Shown: in pieces, positions 9,995 through 21,120 of the stretch | Layout: every line of letters begins with the position of its first letter | Numbering within the stretch: the stretch's first letter is position 1 | Origin: Coprinellus micaceus | Lineage: Eukaryota; Basidiomycota; Agaricomycetes; Agaricales; Psathyrellaceae | Direction: 5' to 3' | NCBI GenBank assembly: GCA_951394405.1 | Contig: OX596346.1 | Coordinates: 744,001-808,000 of the forward strand | Length of the DNA: 64,000 nt | Program-made: the position numbers and the translations under genes | The notes under the pieces: model-generated | Told to the model about the DNA's origin: nothing | What the model saw: only the letters and a program-made list of their open reading frames with translations | Databases searched by the model: none

Positions 9995-12160
9995 CTACGA
10001 CGCCTTGTCAATCGTACCTGGAAAGTGCCGTGTCAGTCGAACGTTGTAAGAGATAGGGGCGCTGAACGCGCACCATAGCTCGTACCGAAGCTGGCGTTCT
10101 GGGCGAATCCAGCAGAGCTCGAGGAGGGAAGTGAGGTAGGCTTGTTGAGGATCTCAATGTGGCCTCCATGATGAACGTCTAAGATGCGTGTGCCTTTACT
10201 GGCGGAGAATTCAATATAATGGTTGTTTGAGACAAGTGGGCCGCCCAACGCGGGTCCGGAATCGCCATGATCCCTCTTGCCTGATAGCAGTTGAGCCTTC
10301 AGTTGGGAAGCAGAGGCGCCGTGTGGGGGCGCAGCAGACTCAGCAGTATGGTGGTCGATCTGCTGCTTCACGGCCATTTCATCGAACACCCCATTCCATG
10401 GACTTTCATCCAGTTCCGTGTTTACAGCTTTGGTCACCTTGAAATTCAGATCCGCGGGGATCTCAGCCTGTCCAGCACACGCTCTCATCAGTGCCACGTC
10501 AACCGTATAGACACGGGTATGCTCACCGAAATCATATCCCAAAGTGTGGCCAACCGCTGTCGCAACGCATTGATTGTAGTTTTATCCGCTGCACCCATAA
10601 CAAGCCTCATGGACAATCCGCGGTTGTTCATTTTCTCGGCTTGCCTCCGAATATCGACCAGTCCACTAAAGAGAAAAGGGTGTCAAGAAACCACATTCAT
10701 ACCAGCCGACTGAGAACCTCACTGATTGAGTTCGGAAATGGCTGCCTTTGTGGCCTCCGATGTTTGACTCTCCTGGCGGTTAGCGTGTTGGCAAACGATG
10801 CATGTTATTTTTGTAAAATCGACGATGATCTGCTTCATCCTACCCTCCACTTCCCTCTTGTCCTGAGTGCAGGGATCAGCACCAATGTCAACGACGGTAA
10901 AGAAGCACAGCAGAGGGTTACAAGGCGGCACTCACTTGGATTGCGGTGACCATAGCCAAGAGTTCACCACAGAGCTTCTTCAATCCTGCGATAGGGGTAG
11001 CGCCCGCTGTCTTCTTGAGTATGCTTGTACAGAGTGTAATGACCTCTGGGCTGACTCCGAGGATATCTGCTTGCTTGCCGAGTTCTTGGCCCGTGTTCAC
11101 ATCTGCTGTGCCCAAGTTCACCGTAGCCTCGGCGGCCTCGTACTCGCTTAGACGGGTCCCGTCTAAAGGAAGGGGTAATTAGCTCCCCCAAATGGTACAC
11201 CGTGTTATTTGGGTGCTCGCCGTTCATATCGGTCGGGTCCTTGCTCTTTCCGGCGTGGGGCGAGGTGGTAATTTGAGAGCCCTCCCCATTGCCAAGTTTG
11301 AAGATGCCGTTGACCATCCTTGCGACCAGAGAGTCTTCGGGGCCATCCAGGGAAAACTCCCTGAACCCCGCCGCAGACCTGGAGGTAAAGTTACGTGGTA
11401 ATTCCCTCGGCGTGCTTGAAGTGATGATGAGGAAGGGGAACACTCCGCTTCGGGCGGCGTGTAACAGGACGTCAATTGGCTCGCTTTCGTTCGCCCCCTC
11501 GATCCCTGTCCCAATGCCCGCCTGCTGCAAGCCATCGATGATCATGACGATCGCGCTGGTGGAGCTATTGCTGGTCTCAGTAGCCTTTCTCTCCGAAATC
11601 CAGCGCAGAGGTTCTAGTATGAGCTTATCCAACTGGTCAGCGGGGGGCCTGGTAAAGATGTGTATGTCTTGATGAATGGCCTCTACGATTAGCCCTGCGA
11701 GGTGCTCGAAACCATCGAGCTTGGAAAGCTGGTACGCGAGTGTCGCTACCAAGGACCTTTCCGCTGTTTGCGTACCAACCCCTGATCCCGCCGAAGGGAT
11801 AAAGGTTGCAGCAAGTAATCCATTTCGTCTGCAGGCTTCGGCGATTGAGCACGCAACAGCACTCCTCCCGGCATCAGTCGACCCCGTTATCAGGGCTACA
11901 TCCTTTGCTCGATATAACCCGCGACGACGCTGGCGGGAGATCCAATCGAGGATGTCCCGTTCGACCACGGGCTCTATCTTTCCCTCCACCTGGTGCTGCT
12001 CGCAGTGTCCATAGATCGCCCCAAGGGAGATGTGCTCTCGGTAAACTGAAAGTTGTGAGCCAGCCTTGTCAAGGGCTTCGGGATCGCAGAGATAAATGAG
12101 CGTCTTACCTTCGAACAAATTTGGGCCGGGGTCGTTCCGAATCTGGGTCATAGTGTTCAT
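9995..12160 (-). CDS. Degenerate NACHT-like NTPase fused to MLKL-like four-helix-bundle domain (copy 2, complete)
   Basis: Seven exons (12160-12109, 12045-11201, 11136-10936, 10862-10723, 10665-10527, 10467-10074, 10017-9995) join to exactly 598 codons, 597 aa. Residues 1-299 resemble the N-terminal half of a NACHT domain: GSTDAGRS at 72-79 replaces the P-loop (Lys to Arg), LVATLAYQL follows, and VMIIDGLQQ at about 184-192 is a Walker B without the catalytic acidic residue. Residues from about 316 (ADILGVSPEV) to 459 form a helical domain with RQAEKMNNRG, LVMGAADK and LRQRLATLWDMI, matching the pattern of the MLKL N-terminal four-helix bundle and brace. The tail, 460-597, is low-complexity and ends NASFGTSYG plus six residues. 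Exons 3-5 (201, 140, 139 nt) match those of the gene at 47489-48947. The join between NTPase and helical parts (intron 11137-11200) is the least certain splice; no ATG opens the helical part alone. It is divergent to the NACHT gene at 12707. A membrane-acting cell-death role is inferred. Confidence 0.72.
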
Positions 12161-12706
12161 GGGAAGGGTTGATAAGGCGAACTAGAGAAAAAGGGTCAGG
12201 ACTCAGCCAGAAGGGTTGATACAAGGACCGGCCGTGCGTAGCACTGAGCACAAGATCTGATCAGACGAGTCCTGAGTACGAGGGGGAAACCTTCGGATTG
12301 AAAGCAGAGGAAAGGGGGCTTTGTGAAGCAAGACGGGCGGTCCAGTCCAAGTCCAGTTGTTGCTGTGCAGTGTGGGTCCTGGGTCCTGGGAACTTGATGT
12401 TGAGGAAGAGGTCCACACAGTGCACATATCGGGGCAGCTGTGTTTTTCGCACCTGGTGACCTGGACAATTGAGTCTGTGTATGCGTGTGGGTGTTCATCG
12501 AAGGTTGACGGCTTGAGGGATGGCATCCGTGGGATCTGGCATGGACGTCTCGAAACTCAAAACGGATAGCCCTGGGTTGTCTCTCCCTTCGATCGAGCCA
12601 CCATACCCCCTGCGCCCCACAACCGACTGTCATCCCTCCCTCTCACGTCCAAAACCACCCAGCCTCATCGAATAAGCAGTCTGCCAAGTTTCCGAGGTTG
12701 AACGCG
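12161..12706. promoter_or_regulatory. Shared divergent promoter region between fusion copy 2 and NACHT gene B
   Basis: The two start codons (12160 minus, 12707 plus) are 546 bp apart and face away from each other, so both promoters must lie here. It contains the conserved block 12274-12310 (gagtacgagggggaaacc) also found upstream of fusion copy 1. A probable acceptor (ctctag before ttcgcc) just before the minus-strand ATG is shared with copy 1 (ctccag), which suggests an intron in the 5' leader or a further upstream exon. Confidence 0.5.
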
Positions 12707-15016
12707 ATGAGCGAGGGCGGTAATGGGCAAACGATAAACGCACAAGTTTATACCGAGCGCCGTAGGCAATTCTATTCCTCAGAATGCTCTGGACGTGCTA
12801 ACCAAAAGTGCGCCCAACGGACTCAAAACGCACATTTACAGATCTAGGTGATAGTCACATCCAAGCTGAACAAACAAGAATCATCACTTTCGAAAACGGT
12901 AAGTGAGCAACCCCAAGCATGGGAGACACGACTAACCTCGTTCCCACCTCGAACATTGCAGTTAAAGGCAATATTCATCTTTCACCACTGCCACCACCTG
13001 GGGCTGGGCCACGAGAAACCCTCCTGAGAATCCTCGAACCACGTATGTACTCGCCATTCCTCACTCACCGCTTTGACTTGATTGCCCTGTGAACTCGCCA
13101 ATCTCATGTTTCCGTGTTTCATAGATGTTGCAAGGCATGGTATGCACGACTCGGAGGTGGTGGGAAGCCTCCTCTTTCATGGGTGTGCGCCGAAAACTCG
13201 TGTTACGGTGCGACAGGAGATCGTCGGGTGGCTAGAGATAGACGGAAGCGACCGAGTGCTCTGGTTAACGGGCCCGGCAGGTGCAGGGAAATCGGCCATC
13301 GCACGTTCGATCGCGAGTCCCCCGGATGACGAGGAGAAGGATCCTGAAGGGCAGTGTTACCATCTTGTGGATGGAAGTTTGGCTGCTGCCTTTTTCTTCT
13401 CCTGCATTGGGCCACAACTTGAAGAAACCAGTTCGAAGAAATACCTTGTTCCAACACTGGCTTATCAACTCTTTCAACACTTGGGCGCGATGGTCGCCGA
13501 ACAGGCGCTTCGAAACTATAGGGCCGATCCACTCATCTTCGAGAAATCTCTCAGGAGCCAGTTCCGAACCCTCATTTTAGACCCTCTCTCCCACCTCAGC
13601 CAAGAGGAGCGTTTTTCAATCCCCAAACTCCTCATCGTCGATGGTGTGAACGAGGTGGGCAGCGGGCTGGGTCGGCGCCGGGATCTAGACGATCAGGATG
13701 AGATCCTAAACACTCTGCTGGCCGCTGCAGCAGACCCCTTCTTCCCCTTCCGCCTCCTCATTTCTAGCCGGCGGGAAGCAAACATCAGCAATGCACTCTC
13801 TCACAGTGCGCCCGGGGTCAACATCGTCAAGCGCGAAATCGAGTTGAACGAGAAATACAAGCCCAACATCGATATACGACGCTATCTTCAAAAAGGCCTC
13901 GAGCGCATACATAGGAAACTCCACCACCACAATGGAGGAGTTCAATGGCCTCAAGACAATATTCTTGACGAACTCGTCGAGAACTCATCAGGTCACTTCG
14001 CATATCCCGCGGCCATCATCCGCTATGTGGAAAACGGCCTTGGGGAAGATGGGGCTTCCGCTTCCCCTGAAGCTGGAAGTGGCGGTGGTCCCGCAGCTCG
14101 GGGAAAGGACGACACCCCACGGGCTCGCTTAGAAAGGGTTCTCACCTACCAACCGAAACGCACCGGCGATGGTTCAAACATCGAAGCATTCGTTTATTTG
14201 GACTGCTTTTTTGCAGGCGTCATTAATGATTGTGTTATCGGCTCAGCGGAGACCAAATTTAAGTGGCTCAGGGCGATCAGTAGGAGACCTGCTCTGCCGG
14301 CCTGGTTTTGGAGGAGATATCTTGCGTTGTCCGAGGACCCCGACTCTACAGCTAGGGACATCCTCCAAGGGCTTGACTCCCTGATACTTATCCCCCGTGA
14401 TGACGATCGGGACAAACCCTACCACTTTTATCACAAGACCTTCCTGGACTTTCTCTCCCGGGAGGAGGGCCGTAAATGCCCTCCAGGGAGCCAAGGTAAG
14501 TTCAACCATGATCTAAATCCCTCCCTCTCTCATAAATCAGTGATCGCTCATCTAGCACGGACGTTGAAGGATGGGCACTTTTATTTCCTGGATTTCCCCC
14601 CAAACTTCGACTGTAGGTCAAAGGTCTCCGAGTTCCTACAGAGGTGCTTCTTGGAAACACTGAAGAGTAAGCCTCGCACCTCTCTTCTGTCAAACAATTT
14701 CCATTCTGATGACGCTTAAGAATACGGACCTGATGCTGAACCCGTCAGTGAGGACGATGGGACCTGGGTGTCGCTATTCCTATCTGCCATTGAAAGTGTC
14801 CAACCTGTATTTGACGAGGCGCAACATTGCCCCAAGAGGGATTTTGTCCTGTGTCGCATGGACTGGTGGATGACCCGGATAGTCACTCAAGGTGTTTGCA
14901 ACCCATCGATCGTTAACCAGCTCTTCCAGTTCATACACCACCCCGTAAGCATTCCGTTGTGGTTTATTAGCATGCTCTCTGACCACCGCGCAGTGTCCAT
15001 GGTACCATTGCACTAA
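12707..15016 (+). CDS. NACHT-domain NLR-like protein, no C-terminal repeats (gene B)
   Basis: Paralogue of gene A. The ATG at 12707 opens MSEGGNGQT. Supported later exons are 12962-13042, 13125-14495, 14541-14666 and 14721-15016, with introns of 82, 45 and 54 nt in matching phase; exons between 12707 and 12961 are not resolved. The NACHT core has Walker A LTGPAGAGKSAIARS, KYLVPTLAYQLF, Walker B KLLIVDGVNEVG, LISSRREANI and FYHKTFLDFLSREEG. A Gly/Ala/Pro-rich insertion (about 14050-14130) is absent from gene A. The C-terminus stops soon after the block ending VNQLFQFIHHPV, with no repeat domain. All visible NTPase motifs are intact, unlike the neighbouring fusion gene transcribed in the opposite direction. 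A receptor or switch role in self/non-self recognition is typical of the family; specificity is unknown. Confidence 0.8.
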
Positions 15017-15479
15017 GGCATGTCGGCCCTGGCGAAAGGACATCCTAAAAGCGTGCAAAAGGCATGGTTGGAGTACACCGGGTGCTTGGGTTTTGCTGCG
15101 TAACTGGTTTATTCGGAGTGAGGAGGTTGATGGAGTTCATTATGGATACCCCCCGGAATGGCACTTCAGTCCGCCGGCGCGATCGCGAGGTACAGGACTG
15201 AAGGTAGATTAATCCAGTTCCCCGTGTAATTGTCGCGACACGTCTAATTTGACTTCGTTCGGAGCCGCTCAAACCATGCAGCGCCGGCGCCCCGGCTTTC
15301 GACAAGTTGGCGGTTCGGTTGGCTGCTCCGATTTCAGTAATCGCATTGTTCTGTGCAATGGTGGTACGTATGTAAACACGGAAGGAGTGAAAAATAAGTA
15401 CGCAGCGTAACGTGTAATGTTAGTCCGTTCGCCACCGGCACACTTCCCCAGAGGTCACTGAATCACAAAGGGTCGATCT
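15017..15479. other. Intergenic, convergent 3' ends
   Basis: Between the 3' ends of gene B (plus) and the F-box gene (minus). No feature recognised. Confidence 0.4.
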
Positions 15480-17385
15480 CTATCCCATTTCGGTGGCCGC
15501 CCGCAGATCTGCAGCTGCCTGGGTCCGGAGGTCTTGGAAGGAGTGAAGTAGGATCCCCATATAGTCCCAGAGTTTCCAAGAATTGGTATCTTTCCTCCAG
15601 CCGTCGGTGAGGGACTCCAGTTTCGGAAAGAGCCGGTCGAGGTACCGTCCCAAGGACACAAGTTCGTCGTTGCTAAAATCGTCGAGGGTGAGGACCCCCG
15701 CGGGGTTGTACAATAGCCTCAGTTTCTGGAGGCGGTGGCTGGATATGTAGCCCCTCGGTACGTCTGGTATGTTGTCGAAGTTCATCGCAACGTCGAGCCG
15801 AACCAGATGAGGGTTGTGCCGTGATACATCCTCCAGTCGGCGCATGGACGGAAGCGACAGCTCGTCGGCTTCGAGGTCAGTCATTCGCCGTGGGCAAAGG
15901 ACGGCTATTTCCATCTGGGGGAGGGTGCACAACACATCCAAAAGTCGGTCGAGGATGTCTGCACAAAGGAATGGGACATCGACGATCTTGAGGGTGGTCA
16001 GGTTCTGTAAACCTTTCAGGCCCTTCCAGAGCTGAGTGAAGTTGATGTACTGCCAGTCGCCTCGACGTGACCCCACCGCCTCTGAAGGTATGCTTTGCGC
16101 CCCGGGGCATGTGACTTCGAGGAATGTGAGCGACGGGTTTCGCGTCGAATGAATGGTGAGGGCGTGGGGGATGAGTATCAGTTGGTCGTCAAAAGCGTCG
16201 AGCCCGATCTCGAGTTTCAGAGATACAAGAGATTGGAGTGCTAGCTTCTGCGCGACTAGAAGGTGGGTCAATCCGTTGGAGCGGACGTGAAGAGATTCAA
16301 GGTGGGGGAATCTTGGTGCTTGCGATATATATTCTTGCAACTTCACCGACGTCGGCCACCGGTCTGTTGCACTGGCCGAGTTGTCGGTACGAGGGAGGGC
16401 CTGCTTCATCACCAGCTCCTTCAAGGGGTGGCATTTCGCGAGGGAACCGAAATCCGTGCGTTGAGAGAGGCAGGGAATGCTGACTTCTAGAGAAGTAATG
16501 GAGTGGATCCGGGATATGTTCGTCAGGAAAAAATGCGACTCGTCGATTGTTGGCTTATGAACTCGTATCTCGGTCAATCGGCTGGCCACTCCACATATGG
16601 AAGCTGTTATGGCGGCAACAGCCTCGTCGTCCTTCTCGTCGGATTTGCTATCCAGATTTATCGTTAAAAGCTTGGTGTACGGGGCGGAAGAGATGGCGAC
16701 CATTACCGACAGACTATCTGTCGATGTGAGGATGAGGTGGCGGAGTGCGGGGAAGAGGGGGTCCGGTCGTAACTTCGACATTGCGAGGTGCAACAGCCAG
16801 CCCGGGGACATCTCTCCCAGTCTTGGCCTATGTAAGGCCAAGACTCGCGTGCGCGAGGCGTATTCTGTGAACCGTCGCCAGTGCTCAGCCGTAATCGTGT
16901 TGACTGCGTATCCCTAATACACAGTTAATCAAAAGCATCATTTGGAACAGGGAAGAGAGAAACGCACCAGTGGCTCGTAGAGCTTGCCATCGCCATCCCT
17001 GTCAGCAGGAAGTAGCAGCTCGAAAAATGGTGCAGCCGAATCCATCTTCTCCCAAAGCACCCCGATGCTCTCGTAGAAGAAGGTCCGATTCACCAGCGCC
17101 AACCGGGCGAAGAATTGGGTCCACGAGGGTGGAAAGGTGGGCACGTTGTCCTTGGTGGCAACGATGCCAGACTCCTCGTATGTCGCCTCCTTAAGGAATC
17201 GGAAGATGTTCGATGTGAGCTCTACCGTATTCAAGACGCGACCGCAAATTCGGCTCTCCGGGACTTCAGCTATGACGTCTTCGGTCAAGAGGTCAGTTTC
17301 TCTGGAACTCGAGCGCTGACGATACTATCTACTCACCTGGCGCAAGCAGCGGAGGCTGCGGTGAGTTCTGGACGTCCTCGGTCAT
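15480..17385 (-). CDS. F-box/LRR-like protein (paralogue 1)
   Basis: Three exons, 17385-17337, 17269-16968 and 16913-15480, with introns of 67 and 54 nt, join to 594 aa. The N-terminus (MTEDVQNSPQ) leads into an F-box-like helical segment (VELTSNIFRFLKEA, then FFARLALVNRTFFYESIGVLW). A long region of irregular leucine-rich repeats follows (HLILTSTDSL, LTEIRVHKP, LESLHVRSNGL, LTTLKIVDVPFL, LVRLDVAMNF). The short block GYAVNTITAEHWRRFTEYA aligns with VLRGRITPEQWERFDWYA of the gene at 24365-26146, and total length is similar. Such proteins usually select substrates for SCF ubiquitin ligases by binding Skp1 through the F-box; the target is unknown. Large F-box families of this sort are common in Agaricomycetes. 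Confidence 0.8.
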
Positions 17386-17829
17386 TGTGGGGGCTGGTAA
17401 GGAGTGCTGCTGAGGAGAGGTGATGGGTGGAGTGTGAGATCGCAGACTATGAATGCATGTCTCAGAGTTCGCTCAGACCAGCGGGCATCGCTCTCAAACG
17501 GTTAATTCCAATCATTGCAAACATTGTAATAACAAAGCGCAAACAGTCGATCCATACCTCGCTCTTGTCGGGTTCTCCATATTGGCATCGGCGAGCCGTA
17601 GGGTGTGAGCAGCGACGAGTCTGGACCCTGGTCTGACGGCGGGACAGACGCAGATCCTCGCTTTTCCCACGACTCGAATAGGCGCCCATCTACCAAGGAG
17701 GTATGGTACATCTCTGGAACGGGGTTAATCTTGGGGAGACTCGCCGTCCCTCAAAGATTCAAGTTTGGATGTCTTCCATGCAGTGTCTGATCTTGTTAAA
17801 CCGCATATTGCATCCACTGTTCGATTTCA
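17386..17829. other. Intergenic upstream of the F-box gene
   Basis: Contains the presumed promoter of the minus-strand F-box gene. No other feature is seen. Confidence 0.35.
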
Positions 17830-18201
17830 ATGACAGCGGAGTTGTACCCCGCTTCAGGCGAGCGAACTTACAGTTATGCGCCATCTCCTATCGGATACCC
17901 ATGGCCCCTGAACGAAGGCGAAAGCAAATGGAAGAGAACGAGTTTGAGGCTCATGGCAAACCGAGAGGTTGGGTCACGGCGGAGTTTTGTCGCCTATGCC
18001 GGCCATCACTTCATCATATCTCCGGCCCAGCGCTACCCCTTTTACCTGTGTTCCCCCTCCCTACACCCCGATTTGCCTGACTGGGAGGCGTCAGGCTTCT
18101 CAAGGCTCTGCATTCCAGCAGATCTTCTACTTCGCGCTGCAAAACAAGTCAAAGCGGGAGGAATAGGGATCCTACCGCACAGCAGAACGTTCCGAAGATA
18201 A
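17830..18201 (+). CDS. Small hypothetical reading frame, 123 aa
   Basis: A single open frame starts with ATG and reads TAELYPASGERTYSYAP, later SFVAYAGHHFIISP and WEASGFSRLCIPADLLLRAA. Composition looks protein-like, with aromatic and hydrophobic residues spread through it. The middle is weakly reminiscent of small beta-barrel (lipocalin-like) proteins, but I would not assign it. It may be one exon of a larger gene or a decayed gene. No paralogue is seen in the window. Confidence 0.25.
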   Translation: MTAELYPASGERTYSYAPSPIGYPWPLNEGESKWKRTSLRLMANREVGSRRSFVAYAGHHFIISPAQRYPFYLCSPSLHPDLPDWEASGFSRLCIPADLLLRAAKQVKAGGIGILPHSRTFRR

Positions 18202-18767
18202 CAGATACGTCAAACCGTGACTTGTGCAGTTGAGCTGCATGTGTATATAACCGGTGCGTGGTATGACTGTGCGCTTGACATTCGTCTCATATCGGTGCAG
18301 GTGCCTGATACCCGTTCCGCCTCGAGGACGACCGGATATCCAAGGACCTGGGGTAGAAACCTACGCTTTTTGGCTCAGATCCGAACAGGTGCGTGTTCTG
18401 GATCCTCGTGCTGGATTTATTGACGTTGATACCGAGTCTGTCAGCATCTACAAACTCCCTTGAACTATACCCACCCTCGCGAGGACGACAGGGACCCATG
18501 GCTTTCTGAAATTTGCTCGACGCGAAACATAAGTGACGACCATCGTGCTCGCTTGAGCGCATCCACACCACCACCGTTGACCGGGTCCTCATTTTCCGCC
18601 AACGTCGTCTCCACCCTCTCGCCGTCGTCCTCGTCATTCCCCCCGACCCACCCCTCGTCCACACCCTTAAATAGCCTCCCTTGCATCGCGGCGGACCCCG
18701 ACTAACCCAATTCACTGGAGCATCGCCAACTATAACTTTATCAACACGCCTCCATCCACTACAAGGG
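18202..18767. other. Upstream region of the disordered-protein gene
   Basis: No coding signal. A TATA-like tataactt lies about 40 nt before the ATG at 18768, and pyrimidine-rich stretches occur at about 18600-18670, as is common in fungal promoters. Confidence 0.35.
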
Positions 18768-19802
18768 ATGACCGAATACGACTACTCCCCCGCCGCCCAA
18801 GCAGCCTACCAAACCAAGCTTCGTCAAATCGCCCAGTGGACGAGCAACGTCCCCTGCCACCCCACCGAGCTCTCCAATCCCTTCATCCACGCTCCCCGAG
18901 CACCAGAGTCCGACTTCTACCAGGGCGGTAACAAGAAGAAAGACCAGCGGAGGCACGGAAGGAGTCGGAGGGGAGGGTACGAGAGCGACCCATGGGAAAG
19001 TAGCTCCGACAGCGACGACGATGGTCCCGACCGACCCCCTACACCCCCAGCGAGCGCACCCATCACTGGTGGCTTCTACAACCCCGGATGGGGACAACCC
19101 TACCCACCCCAGCAATCGTATATCAGTCCCAACGTTCTCGTACCAACGTGGAACGGGAGCCAGTGGGTATATAGCAGTCCGGTAGCCACCGCGACCGCTC
19201 AAGCCCCTGGCTATGGCTACCAGCGGGGGCGAGACCGCGATAGGCGCCACGACCGGAGTCGAAGTCGAAGTCGCCCCAGAAACCACCGGCGAAATAGCCA
19301 CAGTGTTCCTGCGGTGGCGTACGCCTCTCCCACATACCCTGCCCAGTACCAAACCAACACCCAGCCTGCCTCGACGAACACCACCCCGTCCGCGTACACC
19401 TCGCCCTTACCCATCAGCCCTGGTTACTATGGTCCTCCCCCCAACAGCGGGTACTTTGCGCCTCAGCCCCAGTTCCAGGCGTTCCAAGTGCCACAGCCCC
19501 CAATGATTTCCCCGCCAGCTTTGGGCCCCTCTGTCAGCGTACGGTCTCCCTCAGGGTCTATTTACTCGGCGGGTTATTACGGATCCCCTGCCGTATCTGG
19601 TTACAATGTCAACCCATATGGGGCCCCACCGTATAGTGCCGGTTACCCTCAAGCGCGACCAGGTGCGATAAGCTATGCGCCGGGCCCTGCTATGGTCATC
19701 GTGGATGGGGCGCGGCCGAGGAAGCTGAAGAGTGGGAGCGCGAGTGTGAAGAGCGGACAGAGTGGCAGGAGTTGGTTTGGGAAGCTGACGGGAGGGATGT
19801 GA
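18768..19802 (+). CDS. Intrinsically disordered Pro/Tyr/Ser-rich protein
   Basis: Single exon, 344 aa, ATG at 18768 (MTEYDYSPAAQ). Regions in order: a short N-terminal segment with HPTELSNPFIH; a basic stretch (KKKDQRRHGRSRRGG); an acidic Ser/Asp run (SSSDSDDDGP); a Pro-rich part; an Arg-Asp/Arg-Ser dipeptide stretch at about residues 175-195 (RDRDRRHDRSRSRSR); and a long Tyr/Pro/Gly/Ser-rich low-complexity half with GYYG repeats. It ends in a basic Ser-rich segment (KSGSASVKSGQSGRSWF). No enzyme motif is present. RS/RD dipeptides are known from RNA-associated proteins and GYYG-type low complexity from condensate-forming proteins, so an RNA-linked role is possible but not shown. The frame is uninterrupted and codon use looks normal. 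Confidence 0.75.
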   Translation: MTEYDYSPAAQAAYQTKLRQIAQWTSNVPCHPTELSNPFIHAPRAPESDFYQGGNKKKDQRRHGRSRRGGYESDPWESSSDSDDDGPDRPPTPPASAPITGGFYNPGWGQPYPPQQSYISPNVLVPTWNGSQWVYSSPVATATAQAPGYGYQRGRDRDRRHDRSRSRSRPRNHRRNSHSVPAVAYASPTYPAQYQTNTQPASTNTTPSAYTSPLPISPGYYGPPPNSGYFAPQPQFQAFQVPQPPMISPPALGPSVSVRSPSGSIYSAGYYGSPAVSGYNVNPYGAPPYSAGYPQARPGAISYAPGPAMVIVDGARPRKLKSGSASVKSGQSGRSWFGKLTGGM

Positions 19803-21120
19803 GTGGGAGTGGGGAAAGTGGTGGTCTTATATGCAGAAAACGCTTGAAAGCACGGTACTAGGAACCGGTCTCGCTTCGCACACGGGTGCCCGCTTTTCCG
19901 AATGGACAGCATTGACCCTCTCCTGCCGCAACCCGTCATTCAACTGGCCCCATTCGACTGGAGCTGTTGTCGCGACCTTGCTCACATCTCTGCGAAGGTC
20001 GGTTCCATCACACGGGACCGTCCGACCGATCTCAATTGCGTCGCTCTGGTAGAGGATGCAGGCCACGCCGGTCATGACTCCTCGAAGCATCGCCTTTCTT
20101 GTCAATGACATACCGCAGGCAAACGGCTGCTTGATAGCAACCCAATTCACCGCAAAGTGAGGAGGCTATGCTGCTATATTCTGGACGTTTGGCCGATGGA
20201 CAGAGAAGTAACCTCAATTGTCTATGTACAGATATGAAATACCCCATGTGCTGGTTTTATTAGACTCTTTCGTTCATTTTACACGGGACTGATGTGCTCT
20301 CGCAAGACAATTCCTATCACCTCTACTTACGCAACCGCTGTATTTATTGCTCAGAATAAAGTGCGGTTGAAAGGATGAGTCTTTCCGCCTCTCATAATGC
20401 ATGTCACATTCTATTCTATTGCTTCGACTCGTTGCTGTGGGGTTCTGTACGAGCTGCTGTCGTCTTCGCCCCTATTCTTCGTGTGATCCGCCAATCCAAA
20501 CGGATCAGTGAGTGTGAGAACATACCACGGCAAATGCCGTGAAGCTTTCAGTGCGAGGGCTCAGCTTGACTTTTTACCTCTTCCTCTCAACCGGAGGCAC
20601 AACAGCCATGGACCACAATCCTGGTCACCTGGGTCGTTTCACCACTGGGGTTTCTACTTCCAAGGAACTCTACTTAGTCTTCTCCACGGACGAGAAAAAG
20701 AAGGGATTGCAATATCCTGGGCGATGTCTTGCTCGTCTGGGGTAGATCTGGAACTCGCTGTTGAGAGGGTATGAGGCCCACGTTTTCCTCCTGAGTCAAC
20801 CACCAACACCAGAAGCCCCAGAAGGGTGCCAATATACGCGAGTCTTTCTCAACTGCGATGCTAGAACTTGGGGCGCAGTACCAACCTCCGCCGTGGAGCC
20901 CGTGCGAGGAAGTCGGGTTCTAACCCAACCAATTCCAGTCTTCTGAATGGCGCTGACCGCCAACGTTTGCCCACCCTCCCCAACTGATTATGAATGACCG
21001 TCTTACCCAATTAATTGCCCTGGCTGCCTTTATAAATCGTCCACACCTCCCCCCTCCATCCCCAAAAATCCAAGCCCCTCACACTGGATTCCTTTCTCTC
21101 GACCGGCGTATCGTCTCCAC
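19803..21120. other. Intergenic, no supported gene
   Basis: 1.3 kb with only short frames. The last 150 nt before 21121 are the presumed promoter of the alpha/beta hydrolase; tataaatcg at about 21030 is a TATA-like candidate. Confidence 0.4.

Noticed and set aside
14946..14972. Possible intron gtaagc...ttattag near the end of NACHT gene B
   Set aside because: Only 27 nt, too short for splicing; the frame simply continues to the stop at 15016.
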